From positions 65,146-129,145 of the forward strand of contig JAIMBJ010000001.1 in assembly GCA_023511455.1 (NCBI GenBank): 64,000 bases of DNA. Direction: 5' to 3'. A program made the translations under genes and the position numbers. The stretch's first letter is position 1. The number at the start of each line of letters is the position of its first letter. This document shows positions 48,102-55,354 of the stretch, one piece after another. The notes beneath the pieces are model-generated. The model saw only the letters and a list, made by a program, of their open reading frames with translations. It was not told the DNA's origin and searched no databases. The DNA comes from Bacillota bacterium. Lineage in GTDB: Bacteria; Armatimonadota; HRBIN16.

Positions 48102-49649
48102 TCATGGAGCCGGAGGAGGTACCACGTCAATGTAGAGAGTGATGGTAGGGGGGTCTTGGGGGACGTCAATCAAACGTTCCTCCCCACCAGGCGATGAAAC
48201 CTTAAATTTCCATCGCCAGCCTTTACCAAGCCGTATTATTGCTCCATCCCTACCAACGTACGTATCTGGTGTAGCAGAAGGTGGGGGTGGAGGGTTAGTG
48301 ATAGGGCTATCACGTAATGCTTGAACGATACCCTCTGCGGGTGCGGTGCGTCCATCTGGGTATCTGACCTTGATATACACCGTCCACTCCTGCGTGAGGT
48401 TTTGGTCGCGGACCACCACTTGGGCGCTGTCGGTGCTTACAGAGTATACATCCCCGATGGCGACCACCTCGCCGGGTTTCAACCCGGATGCCTGCGCGTT
48501 CTGCTCATCCTGCAGCCACACATTGGCAGCGCTCGCAACCAGCACGGATAAGAACTCTTTCCGAGGCGCTAGTAGTGTGTTGATTGCGCTAAGAAAAGCC
48601 GAAAGGGTGGGCTGGCGCTTCTTGCGCTCGTAGGGAATCGCCAGCACCGCCGTTGCCTCGCCTGTGAACTTCAGGCGCCATTTTGCGCAGCTCTCAGAGT
48701 AGGGGGCTGCCTGCACAGAAGAAACCGGATACGACGCGTCCTGTGCCGCTGCGTTGTTTATTGTCTGCACCAGCTCCGCCATGGACTTCGGGTCGCCTAC
48801 CTTGAACGGTCCTACTTTACTTTCCGTCTGGTTTATGAACACGGAGTTGTAGATGGTCTTCTTGCGAAATAGGTTGGCAATCTCATTAGGAGGATCGACC
48901 GGCACGGCTAGCCTTGCGTCGTTGACGAAGTCTTTATACAGTGTCGTGTGGCTGCGCCCCAGAACGGTCACACCGCTTCTGTGACCAGGAGGACAATAGG
49001 GGTCACCCGGTTGTCCGAACACATCATCTGGATGCGGGCTGATGTGCGGGCAGTAAACAGGTTCGAAGCGATAGGGGTCAAAGTTGCCAACCACTGGTAC
49101 GGGTACCACCGTATCGAACTTCCCCACATCCACTGCAATGCGCGCCAGTACCCTGCCTACGTCGTTCAGCACTTCCGCTACCATCTCGCGCCGGTCCGCC
49201 GGAATCGAAAACACCCCAGACGCCTCCGTTCGAATAGCATTTGCCCAGATGCTCGCAATCAGCTGCCAGGTGTCAGGGTCCCGGAACTCCACGCGTCCGA
49301 GTCTGCCCTGCTGGTCGGTAAAGCGCACTTGTATTTCCAGATACTGCTCTGTGGGCTCGAACAGTCCCCAGCCCGGTTGTTCAGGCAGCTCCAGCTGGCT
49401 GAAGGAACGGCTAACCAGCTGGTCGAAGTCCACCTGCTCATCGGGCGAAAAGTCGGCGGCCCACACCGGCATGGTCAACGCCTGTTGCTGGTCCACAAGG
49501 AGACTGGTAAACTGCCCTCGCACGGCAATTAGCGCGGCGAGATTGGGGTCGGTGTTGAGCCGCTTTGGACTCAGCGGTTGCGCACCTGCCAGAGACAGAT
49601 ACGCTACCCCAAGAAGCAACACGGAGACTACGCGGATAGCTGTTTTCAT
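48102..49649 (-). CDS. Secreted protein of unknown function
   Basis: I do not recognise a family. The 515-residue protein has a signal peptide (VVSVLLLGVAYLSLAGAQ, cleavage probably after AGA or AGAQ). The mature part is globular, with two Cys/His-rich spots: YCPHISPHPDD and DPYCPPGHRSG around residue 200. A proline run, NPPPPPSATPD, lies near the C-terminus, followed by a beta-rich tail ending VVPPPAP. Likely exported to the periplasm or cell surface. GGGAGGAG precedes ATG 49649. It has its own promoter containing a nine-base homopolymer and is not in an operon with its neighbours. Confidence 0.75.
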   Translation of the reverse strand: MKTAIRVVSVLLLGVAYLSLAGAQPLSPKRLNTDPNLAALIAVRGQFTSLLVDQQQALTMPVWAADFSPDEQVDFDQLVSRSFSQLELPEQPGWGLFEPTEQYLEIQVRFTDQQGRLGRVEFRDPDTWQLIASIWANAIRTEASGVFSIPADRREMVAEVLNDVGRVLARIAVDVGKFDTVVPVPVVGNFDPYRFEPVYCPHISPHPDDVFGQPGDPYCPPGHRSGVTVLGRSHTTLYKDFVNDARLAVPVDPPNEIANLFRKKTIYNSVFINQTESKVGPFKVGDPKSMAELVQTINNAAAQDASYPVSSVQAAPYSESCAKWRLKFTGEATAVLAIPYERKKRQPTLSAFLSAINTLLAPRKEFLSVLVASAANVWLQDEQNAQASGLKPGEVVAIGDVYSVSTDSAQVVVRDQNLTQEWTVYIKVRYPDGRTAPAEGIVQALRDSPITNPPPPPSATPDTYVGRDGAIIRLGKGWRWKFKVSSPGGEERLIDVPQDPPTITLYIDVVPPPAP

Positions 49650-49682
49650 GGTGACTCCTCCCTTTCCACTGTTTCTGTCACC

Positions 49683-49710
49683 ATTGTACTGCCACCCCCC
49701 CCCACGTCAA
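49683..49710 (-). promoter_or_regulatory. Promoter with a G9 tract in the spacer
   Basis: Minus strand: TTGACG (49710-49705), 16-bp spacer, TACAAT (49688-49683). The spacer contains nine consecutive G (49703-49695). A 6-bp inverted repeat TGGTAC-GATA-GTACCA at 49733-49748 lies upstream of the -35 box and may be an operator or the end of the upstream transcript. Confidence 0.6.
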
Positions 49711-49761
49711 TTGTCCGAAAGTATCAATTTTCTGGTACGATAGTACCATACTATTCGGCGG

Positions 49762-50106
49762 TCATATCAAACCGGCTCTTGTGGCAATGTAGACTGCTTG
49801 CACGGTGGTTTTGACTCCGAGCAGCCGACGGATGTCGTTCAGATGGTGCTTGACCGTGCGCACCGAGCAGCCGCGTTCCTCAGCAACATCCTGGGCGCTA
49901 CCGAGCTGTGCATAAGCCTGCAACACCTCGCGCTGTGTCCGCGTGAGTAGAGGGCACTCCATCACGATGACATCAGGAGGCGACGGGGTCACACCCCTGT
50001 AAATACGTATCTGTCCATCTCTTTGCAATAGTTCCAGAACCTTCTCGGTAGCAACGGCGTCATTGCCGACGACCAGCACGTCCATCGTCGTGCCACACCT
50101 CCGCAT
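49762..50106 (-). CDS. Small LuxR-type HTH regulator with a degenerate N-domain
   Basis: A 114-residue DNA-binding protein. The C-terminal half is a LuxR/GerE helix-turn-helix: LTRTQREVLQAYAQLGSAQDVAEERGCSVRTVKHHLNDIRRLLGVKTTVQAVYIATRAGL. The N-terminal half (MDVLVVGNDAVATEKVLELLQRDG) looks like the first strand and helix of a response-regulator receiver but is only ~55 residues and lacks the phosphorylated Asp. ATG 50106 has GGAG 6 nt upstream; ATG 50085 is an alternative with GGAGG further away. A nearly perfect promoter lies just upstream. Target genes are unknown; the secreted-protein gene downstream is one candidate. Confidence 0.8.
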   Translation of the reverse strand: MRRCGTTMDVLVVGNDAVATEKVLELLQRDGQIRIYRGVTPSPPDVIVMECPLLTRTQREVLQAYAQLGSAQDVAEERGCSVRTVKHHLNDIRRLLGVKTTVQAVYIATRAGLI

Positions 50107-50122
50107 GTACGTCTCCGCTACG

Positions 50123-50151
50123 ATTATAGTATAGCCTGTGTTATGCGTCAA
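50123..50151 (-). promoter_or_regulatory. Consensus promoter for the LuxR-type gene
   Basis: Minus strand: TTGACG (50151-50146), 17-bp spacer, TATAAT (50128-50123). Predicted start near 50116, giving a very short leader. Confidence 0.75.
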
Positions 50152-50220
50152 TCATGGACGCTAAAGGCGGTCGGCTCGTCGGGCTCCTCGCCTCCATGAG
50201 GGATTTTCTGCGGGCGTTTT

Positions 50221-50303
50221 TTCCTTCCAGGAAGATAAAAATCCACGAAGATTTTCCTTCCCAGAAGGATAATTTTGTGACAAAGTTGCATTCCCAGAGG
50301 GAA
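50221..50303. repeat. Three evenly spaced short palindromes after the RNA methylase gene
   Basis: CTTCC-A-GGAAG (50224-50234), TCCTTC-CCA-GAAGGA (50255-50269) and TTCCC-AGA-GGGAA (50291-50303) are centred 33 and 35 bp apart and separated by A/T-rich stretches. They lie between the LuxR-type gene promoter and the 3' end of the methylase gene. No gene is seen in 50152-50320. Confidence 0.6.
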
Positions 50304-50320
50304 ACTTTTGCCCGAAGGCA

Positions 50321-50899
50321 TCACGGTTCGGACGGCGATGGACTGGTTTCTGCAGGCTCGCTAGCCTCTTCGGGGCGTTGCCATGCCTCGTATGCCACGA
50401 GCGCGGCAGCCACCACCACGTTCAGCGATTTGCCCTTGCCTGCCATCGGGATGAACACCGCGCCGTCACACATGCCCAGCACTTTGTTGTACACGCCGTT
50501 GACCTCGTTGCCGATGACCAAACACAGCTTCTGGGGATAGGGGTAGTGCTTGTAGTGAACGGCGTCCTGTGCGATTTCCACCGCCACCAGATGGTAGCCT
50601 TCCAGTTTCAACCGTGCGACCGCCTCCTCGTGCCGCTCGAAGTAGCGGAACGGGATACGCCGGTGGTGCCCCATGGAGGTGACGTGAATCTGCGGGTGCG
50701 GGGGCACGGGCGTGTGACCCGTCAGGATGAGCTCCTTCGCGCCGACGGCGTCCGCCACCCGAAACATGCCCCCCACGTTGTAGGGGTCGTCCCAATCCTG
50801 CAAAAGGAACGCGATGGTCATCGCCCTGCCGGTCACGGAGGCGTACTGCTGGTGCAGGCGACGGATGGCCGTTTTGGAGCGCAGTGTCTTTGCCGGCAT
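50321..50899 (-). CDS. SpoU/TrmH family RNA 2'-O-methyltransferase
   Basis: SPOUT-class RNA methylase of 192 residues. Conserved motifs: DWDDPYNVGGMFRVADAVGAKELILTG (motif 1), LCLVIGNEVNGV (motif 2) and AVFIPMAGKGKSLNVVVAAALVAYEAW (motif 3, knot forming the SAM site). There is no separate N-terminal RNA-binding domain. The target, tRNA or rRNA ribose, cannot be named. GAGGTG lies just before ATG 50899. Monocistronic, with repeats on both sides. Confidence 0.92.
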   Translation of the reverse strand: MPAKTLRSKTAIRRLHQQYASVTGRAMTIAFLLQDWDDPYNVGGMFRVADAVGAKELILTGHTPVPPHPQIHVTSMGHHRRIPFRYFERHEEAVARLKLEGYHLVAVEIAQDAVHYKHYPYPQKLCLVIGNEVNGVYNKVLGMCDGAVFIPMAGKGKSLNVVVAAALVAYEAWQRPEEASEPAETSPSPSEP

Positions 50900-50935
50900 C
50901 GTTCACCTCTTTGAAGCAAAGGCAAAAGAGATTTT

Positions 50936-50987
50936 ACCACAGAGGACACGGAGTTCACAGAGGGACTTCCTCTTTGTTCTCTGTGGT
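50936..50987. repeat. Inverted-repeat element ACCACAGAG...CTCTGTGGT
   Basis: ACCACAGAG (50936-50944) and CTCTGTGGT (50979-50987) are perfect complements; the interior is also purine/pyrimidine symmetric (CACAGAGGG and CTCTTTG). The sequence type resembles a dispersed repeat common in several bacterial phyla. It lies between the methylase start and the DUF362 gene end, so it could also serve as the end of the DUF362 transcript. Confidence 0.55.
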
Positions 50988-50999
50988 GAATCGTCAACC

Positions 51000-51878
51000 T
51001 TACGAAATCAGGATGTCCTCTTTCCAGCCCAGCTTGACCAAATCGATTCGGCGTGGGTCGCTGACGCCCAATCCGTATTTGACCTCCGCGTCGCGGATGT
51101 GTGTTGGGGGCGTCTCCAGCGCGACATCTTCCCCGAAATGCTGCCGGCGTTTCGCCTGTATCAGCCTTAGCCCCATCGCGTCCACTGCCACCGGGTCGTA
51201 GGAGACGAACAGCCCCTTATACTGCCACACGTAACGCGGGTCCCAGTGGTGTGGTCCGCGCCCGTGAAACAGCGGCGTCAGGGCAAGCAGGATGTTCAGG
51301 CGCGTCTTGCCTTTCACCGCCGGTAACTCCCAAACCTTAGCCAGCGAGGAACAGGCGTCCGGGTGGTAGCTGGCTGGGTTCTCGGTGAACATGATGTAGT
51401 TCTTGATGCACCCGCCGATGCCCGACCACCAGTGCGTGCGCACAGGGCGCACGTTAATTAACGCGGTGCAGGGGGCGAGGGTAGAACGGGCACCGCGGTC
51501 ATCGATGCGGATGTTGTCCTCACGAACGCCGGCGTCCATCAGGCGTTTGCGGATGGCCTGCTCTACCTCTTTGGGAGTGGGTAACGGGTTCCAGACGTTG
51601 CTTTTCACCCCCACGAGGTCGGAGGGCTTTACCAGACGTTTCCATGCCTCTATCGGGTTCTTCACACCGACCAGCTCGGTGACCGCCGCGTCCAGCATCT
51701 CCATCAGCACATTCTCGTGGATTTTGCCCTGAGTATCCAGCACGTCCTTGTGCCGAACCAGCACCACCTTTGCTCGCTTCGGTCTCTCCTGCGCCAGCAC
51801 CTCGGGCGTCAGCGCGGCGACCGCCGCCCCTGCAGTAGCTTTCAGCAGGTCGCGTCTGGTCAACACCAGTTCGCTCAT
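51000..51878 (-). CDS. Tat-exported DUF362 domain protein
   Basis: A 292-residue protein beginning with a twin-arginine signal: LTRRDLLKATAGAAVAALTPEVLA. The rest matches DUF362: VVLVRHKDVLD, DLVGVKSNVWNP, IRIDDRGARSTL, THWWSGIGGCIKNYIMF and FVSYDPVAVDAMGLRLIQ. DUF362 proteins are often annotated as iron-sulfur or cytoplasmic; this one lacks a ferredoxin domain. Function unknown. AAGGAGGTG precedes ATG 51878, which overlaps the upstream gene's stop by 4 bp, so the two are coupled. Confidence 0.87.
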   Translation of the reverse strand: MSELVLTRRDLLKATAGAAVAALTPEVLAQERPKRAKVVLVRHKDVLDTQGKIHENVLMEMLDAAVTELVGVKNPIEAWKRLVKPSDLVGVKSNVWNPLPTPKEVEQAIRKRLMDAGVREDNIRIDDRGARSTLAPCTALINVRPVRTHWWSGIGGCIKNYIMFTENPASYHPDACSSLAKVWELPAVKGKTRLNILLALTPLFHGRGPHHWDPRYVWQYKGLFVSYDPVAVDAMGLRLIQAKRRQHFGEDVALETPPTHIRDAEVKYGLGVSDPRRIDLVKLGWKEDILIS

Positions 51879-52786
51879 CGGGACACCTCCTTTTCCGGCA
51901 AACGGATGCTCTGAAGCATTTGCTGTGCCTGTTTCTGGGACGGTGCATCGAAGACGATGGCTACCGTTCTGCCCTGCCGTCTGGCTGCAGTCCATTTTTT
52001 GTTTTCCGTCTGCACCGCCCCCTTCTGCCGCCCCTCGCGCAGGTAGGCCTGAGAGAAGGTGTCCCGTGCCCGCACCGCATCTGCCTCCGCGGGGTAGCGC
52101 ACCAGCATCAGGCGCACCTGCGCTTTACCGGAGAGATAGGTTGCCAGTACTCCCTCTGTTTTGGGGCTCAGATTCAGGATATCTTTCTCTGCTACAAAGA
52201 AGTGACGGTTCATTATCATCGGGTGGCGGAAGAACAGAATGCGTTCGCGCTGAAGCCCCTCCGCAGGCAGAAATTGCAGCAGCTCCGGCGGTTTGCCCGT
52301 GCGGGGAATAGCTGCCGCCAGCTGCCTGCCCAGCTGCAGGATGGCGTTTCGCACCTCGTTGCTCTCCTCTTGCGCGGTGATGACCACGAAGTAGCGGTCT
52401 TTCCAGAAGCGTAGCATTCTGCCCGCATAGTCCGAACCCTGCCCGATACCAGCGTCCTCCCCGTCCCGCTCGAAGCTGAAGATGCCGAAGGCGTCCTCGG
52501 CAGTGCCCATGTCGAAGATATCCAGAGTCAGGGTGGGGCTATCTGCTTTCTCGTAGCGGCACGCCCACACGCGGCGCATGTTATACGCTCGGTATATCTC
52601 GCCGATGCCGTCGATGTAATCGAAAATGGTCTGCGAGTCGTAAGTGTCGCTCTTGCCGTTCCATTGCCAGCCGTTCGCTTCGCGCGGGACCGGGAAAGGC
52701 AGGTCGGAAGGTTGTCCCTGTACGTTTGCCATCATCAGGGTTATCACACACCCCAGCAGCCACATTATCCTCATGCCCCCTGTCAT
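51875..52786 (-). CDS. Secreted protein resembling DUF6599 family
   Basis: A 303-residue protein with a signal peptide (MWLLGCVITLMMANVQG). The mature part begins LPFPVPREANGWQWNGKSDTYDSQTIFDYIDGIGEIYRAYNM and has CRYEKADSPTLTLDIFDMGTAEDAFGIFSFER, a pattern I associate with DUF6599 proteins paired with DUF362 genes. Function unknown. ATG 52786 has GGAG upstream; ATG 52774 is an alternative. It follows GH116 by 18 bp, so GH127-GH116-DUF6599-DUF362 may be one transcription unit. Confidence 0.75.
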   Translation of the reverse strand: MTGGMRIMWLLGCVITLMMANVQGQPSDLPFPVPREANGWQWNGKSDTYDSQTIFDYIDGIGEIYRAYNMRRVWACRYEKADSPTLTLDIFDMGTAEDAFGIFSFERDGEDAGIGQGSDYAGRMLRFWKDRYFVVITAQEESNEVRNAILQLGRQLAAAIPRTGKPPELLQFLPAEGLQRERILFFRHPMIMNRHFFVAEKDILNLSPKTEGVLATYLSGKAQVRLMLVRYPAEADAVRARDTFSQAYLREGRQKGAVQTENKKWTAARRQGRTVAIVFDAPSQKQAQQMLQSIRLPEKEVSR

Positions 52787-52804
52787 GCTTCTCGCTCCAG
52801 TATG

Positions 52805-55066
52805 TTACTTCCTGCCTTGCTGCCAAGCTTCCAGCAGCGCCCAGCTCGCCATGCTGCGGGCGTAGTAGCTGCCGCATTCAGGTTCATTGAACGGGTTGCG
52901 GTTCGCGCCGTTGTGCCTGCCCCGAACGGCGTTCACCACCGCTTCGGCTTCCCTGCGCAACCCGTAGTCCAGCAGCAGCACCGCAAACTGGTACTCAAAC
53001 CCCGTCATGCACTCGCCCCAGTAGGGGATGGGCTGTTCAGGACGGTCGCCGTCGGGCCAGGTGCAAATCAGCGTGCCGCTTTCGTCGGCGGTGGCGAAGG
53101 TGCGCATATTGTTGTAGTGGTCGCGAAAGTGTTTCCGGAAGTTGTAGCGGAAAATATGTTCCAACATGGTGCGGATGTGATAGCGGTCAAGCAGGTCGCC
53201 CAGCCCGGCACGGTTCGCCTTGTACTGCCCCACCAGCTGGTCGATCAGGCAGCCGTTCCCCACCTGGAAGCGCGGATTCGCGCGGCGATACTCTTCGCTG
53301 AGGGCGGTCATTGGGGCGGCATCTTCGGGTGGAGGCTGGATTTTCTGGATGTAATAGCGCCCATTGTACAGGTGCTCATCCACCCAGCGGCTCCCCCGTT
53401 CGCGCAGTTGACGGCAGGTTTGGGCGAAACTCAGGTCGCCCATGCGCGTGGCCATCTGCTCCATTGCCGCCAGCGCGGCAAGGTACCATACGGTGCACAT
53501 GGGGTTGGGGCCCACAAACTCCACATCGTAGGTGTTGTGCTGCACCCCCTCCATCACGCCGTCCCGATCCGCATCCCAACCGCCCGGTTGCCAGCAGAAC
53601 TCCAGCAGCGATTTTATGGCGGGGTAGCACTGCTTCAGCCATTCTTCCCCGTCCTTTTGCGACTGCATGTAGCAGCGCACGATCAAGCCCATCTGCCCGT
53701 CAGCAGCCGCAGCCTGCCACGTGGGGTTGGTCACCGGCAGGCTCAGGCGGAACCGATGCGCGCCTGTGGGGGTGACGCCGTAGCGCAGGTGGCTCTCCAG
53801 CATACTGCGGTGCAGGTCGGGAAACAGCGATAGCGTTGCCTGCTCATAGTTCCATACGTGGGTGCAGGAGCCATTGCAGCAACCACCAGTGCCGCTGCAC
53901 CCTTCGAAGCCGACAAAGGTTCCGTCTTCCAGCCGGAAGCAGGTGTGCGAGCGCAACGCGGTGAGGTTGAACAGGGCGGCTTCCTTAAAGCTGTGCGGCG
54001 CATCCAACTGAGCCACACTTTGCCCAAACTCGATACTCCGACGCCGCAGCTCCTGCAGGCGCGGGATAACCTGTCGCGCCACATCGGTGGCATCGGTGAA
54101 GAGCGTGGCGTAGTAGTTGCGCACGACAGGCGAGCCGTTGCCCGACCACCAGCCCACCTCTGCCAGATGGCGATAGGGAAAGTGCCAGCATATCAGCAGC
54201 CGCACCTGCTGTACCTCTGCGGGCTTCAGTTTCAGCAGAATGGACATGGAGCTGTCCCAAGTATCCTGTGGACTGGGCGGACAGGGTTTGTCCGGCTCAT
54301 CGTCGGCGATGTATCCTTTCTCCAGCAGCTCGTCGATGATGCCCAGAGTCTCACCGTTCCACGGTCGGTCGCGAAACCGCCAGCGCCGGGCGACCCGAAC
54401 TTGCTGCGCATCCGAAAGCATCACCATCGTGCCGAAGCGAGGGTTTGGTTCGTCGCGCGTTTTGGCGAAGCGCATTCCTCGCCAGCCCGCCACCTCCACG
54501 TGTTCGGTGATGTTGTCCTTCAGGTCGGCGGTTAGCCCGTCGGTGCCCACGAAGTTGCTCATCAGCAGGGTGACAGAGGCTTCCAGTGTCTGCCGGGTGC
54601 GATTCGCAAGGGTGATGGTGAGCCAGCCCATCGGTAGACTGGATGCCCATGTATCGCCCGGTATCAGCGGATTGAATGCTTCTATCGCCACAGAGACCGG
54701 CGTAAACTCGTCCTCCAGTAACGCCCTGCCGAAGGGGTAGGTGGCTTCGAATCCTCTGGGCTTCATGCGCGGGATACCGGCAAGCACCTGCGGCGCACCG
54801 AAGTCGGAGGACAATCCTTCGGTGAGGTCGCCTTCCAGCACGCGCAGTTTGGCGTTTTTGCCCTGTCGCGTCCACAGCATCAGGTGGGCGTACATCGGAC
54901 GCCAGCCCCGATGCGGACGGCTCATCAACTGCCAGTCGGTAAGCTGCCCCTTTCCTCCGAGGCAGAAAAACCCTGTGCCGATGCCGCCCACCGGCATGGC
55001 GATTTCGCGCAGATGCTGCTCGTCATAGCGAGAGAGTACCTGCCAGTCAGGGGCTGGAATACTCAT
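52805..55066 (-). CDS. Glycoside hydrolase family 116 protein
   Basis: A 753-residue enzyme of the GH116 family (beta-glucosidase, beta-xylosidase, glucosylceramidase-like). The N-terminal domain has EIAMPVGGIGTGFFCLGGKGQLTDWQ and the alpha/alpha6 barrel has VWNYEQATLSLFPDLHRSMLE, HNTYDVEFVGPNPMCTVWYLAAL, whose Glu is the likely nucleophile, and LICTWPDGDRPEQPIPYWGECMTGFEYQFA near the acid/base site. No signal peptide, so probably cytoplasmic. GGAGGG precedes ATG 55066, which is immediately next to the upstream GH127 stop (TAG) and in the same frame. Confidence 0.93.
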   Translation of the reverse strand: MSIPAPDWQVLSRYDEQHLREIAMPVGGIGTGFFCLGGKGQLTDWQLMSRPHRGWRPMYAHLMLWTRQGKNAKLRVLEGDLTEGLSSDFGAPQVLAGIPRMKPRGFEATYPFGRALLEDEFTPVSVAIEAFNPLIPGDTWASSLPMGWLTITLANRTRQTLEASVTLLMSNFVGTDGLTADLKDNITEHVEVAGWRGMRFAKTRDEPNPRFGTMVMLSDAQQVRVARRWRFRDRPWNGETLGIIDELLEKGYIADDEPDKPCPPSPQDTWDSSMSILLKLKPAEVQQVRLLICWHFPYRHLAEVGWWSGNGSPVVRNYYATLFTDATDVARQVIPRLQELRRRSIEFGQSVAQLDAPHSFKEAALFNLTALRSHTCFRLEDGTFVGFEGCSGTGGCCNGSCTHVWNYEQATLSLFPDLHRSMLESHLRYGVTPTGAHRFRLSLPVTNPTWQAAAADGQMGLIVRCYMQSQKDGEEWLKQCYPAIKSLLEFCWQPGGWDADRDGVMEGVQHNTYDVEFVGPNPMCTVWYLAALAAMEQMATRMGDLSFAQTCRQLRERGSRWVDEHLYNGRYYIQKIQPPPEDAAPMTALSEEYRRANPRFQVGNGCLIDQLVGQYKANRAGLGDLLDRYHIRTMLEHIFRYNFRKHFRDHYNNMRTFATADESGTLICTWPDGDRPEQPIPYWGECMTGFEYQFAVLLLDYGLRREAEAVVNAVRGRHNGANRNPFNEPECGSYYARSMASWALLEAWQQGRK

Positions 55067-55339
55067 CTATCGTTCCCTCCTCAATATGCGGAACCCGAAC
55101 AGCCCGCCTGCCATCGCGCCCGGTTGCGCCTGCCAGCGTACGGTGACTTTGCTCTTGCCTCTGGTGAGCTCAGCTGGCAGTGGGTGCACCACGTCGAAGA
55201 ACTTGCCCGGTGCGTTGTTGTTGAGCGTCTGGGTCGCTATCTTCACGCCGTCCACCAGCACATCAAACACGCGGTTGCCTGTGTCGCTGCCCCAGTAGAT
55301 GCACAGCAGTTCGACGGGTTCGTCGGGCAGCACCGCCAT
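55067..55339 (-). CDS. GH127 C-terminal domain piece after an in-frame TAG
   Basis: Ninety residues that belong to the GH127 protein encoded upstream. They read VELLCIYWGSDTGNRVFDVLVDG, IATQTLNNNAPGKFFDVVHPLP and KVTVRWQAQPGAMAGGLFGFRILRR, the conserved C-terminal beta-sandwich of this GH127 subgroup. There is no ribosome site before its ATG at 55339, and the codons just upstream (FSYE) continue the family sequence from the main piece. It is not an independent gene; it is the tail cut off by the TAG at 55352-55354. Its own stop is again TAG and adjoins the GH116 ATG in frame. Confidence 0.85.
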   Translation of the reverse strand: MAVLPDEPVELLCIYWGSDTGNRVFDVLVDGVKIATQTLNNNAPGKFFDVVHPLPAELTRGKSKVTVRWQAQPGAMAGGLFGFRILRRER

Positions 55340-55351
55340 CTCATAGGAGAA

Positions 55352-55354
55352 CTA
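55352..55354 (-). other. In-frame amber codon inside the GH127 frame
   Basis: Minus-strand TAG between WDGG and FSYEM. Relatives usually carry an aromatic or other residue here, so TGG (Trp) to TAG is the simplest one-base change. It is the second such event in this window. Confidence 0.85.
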
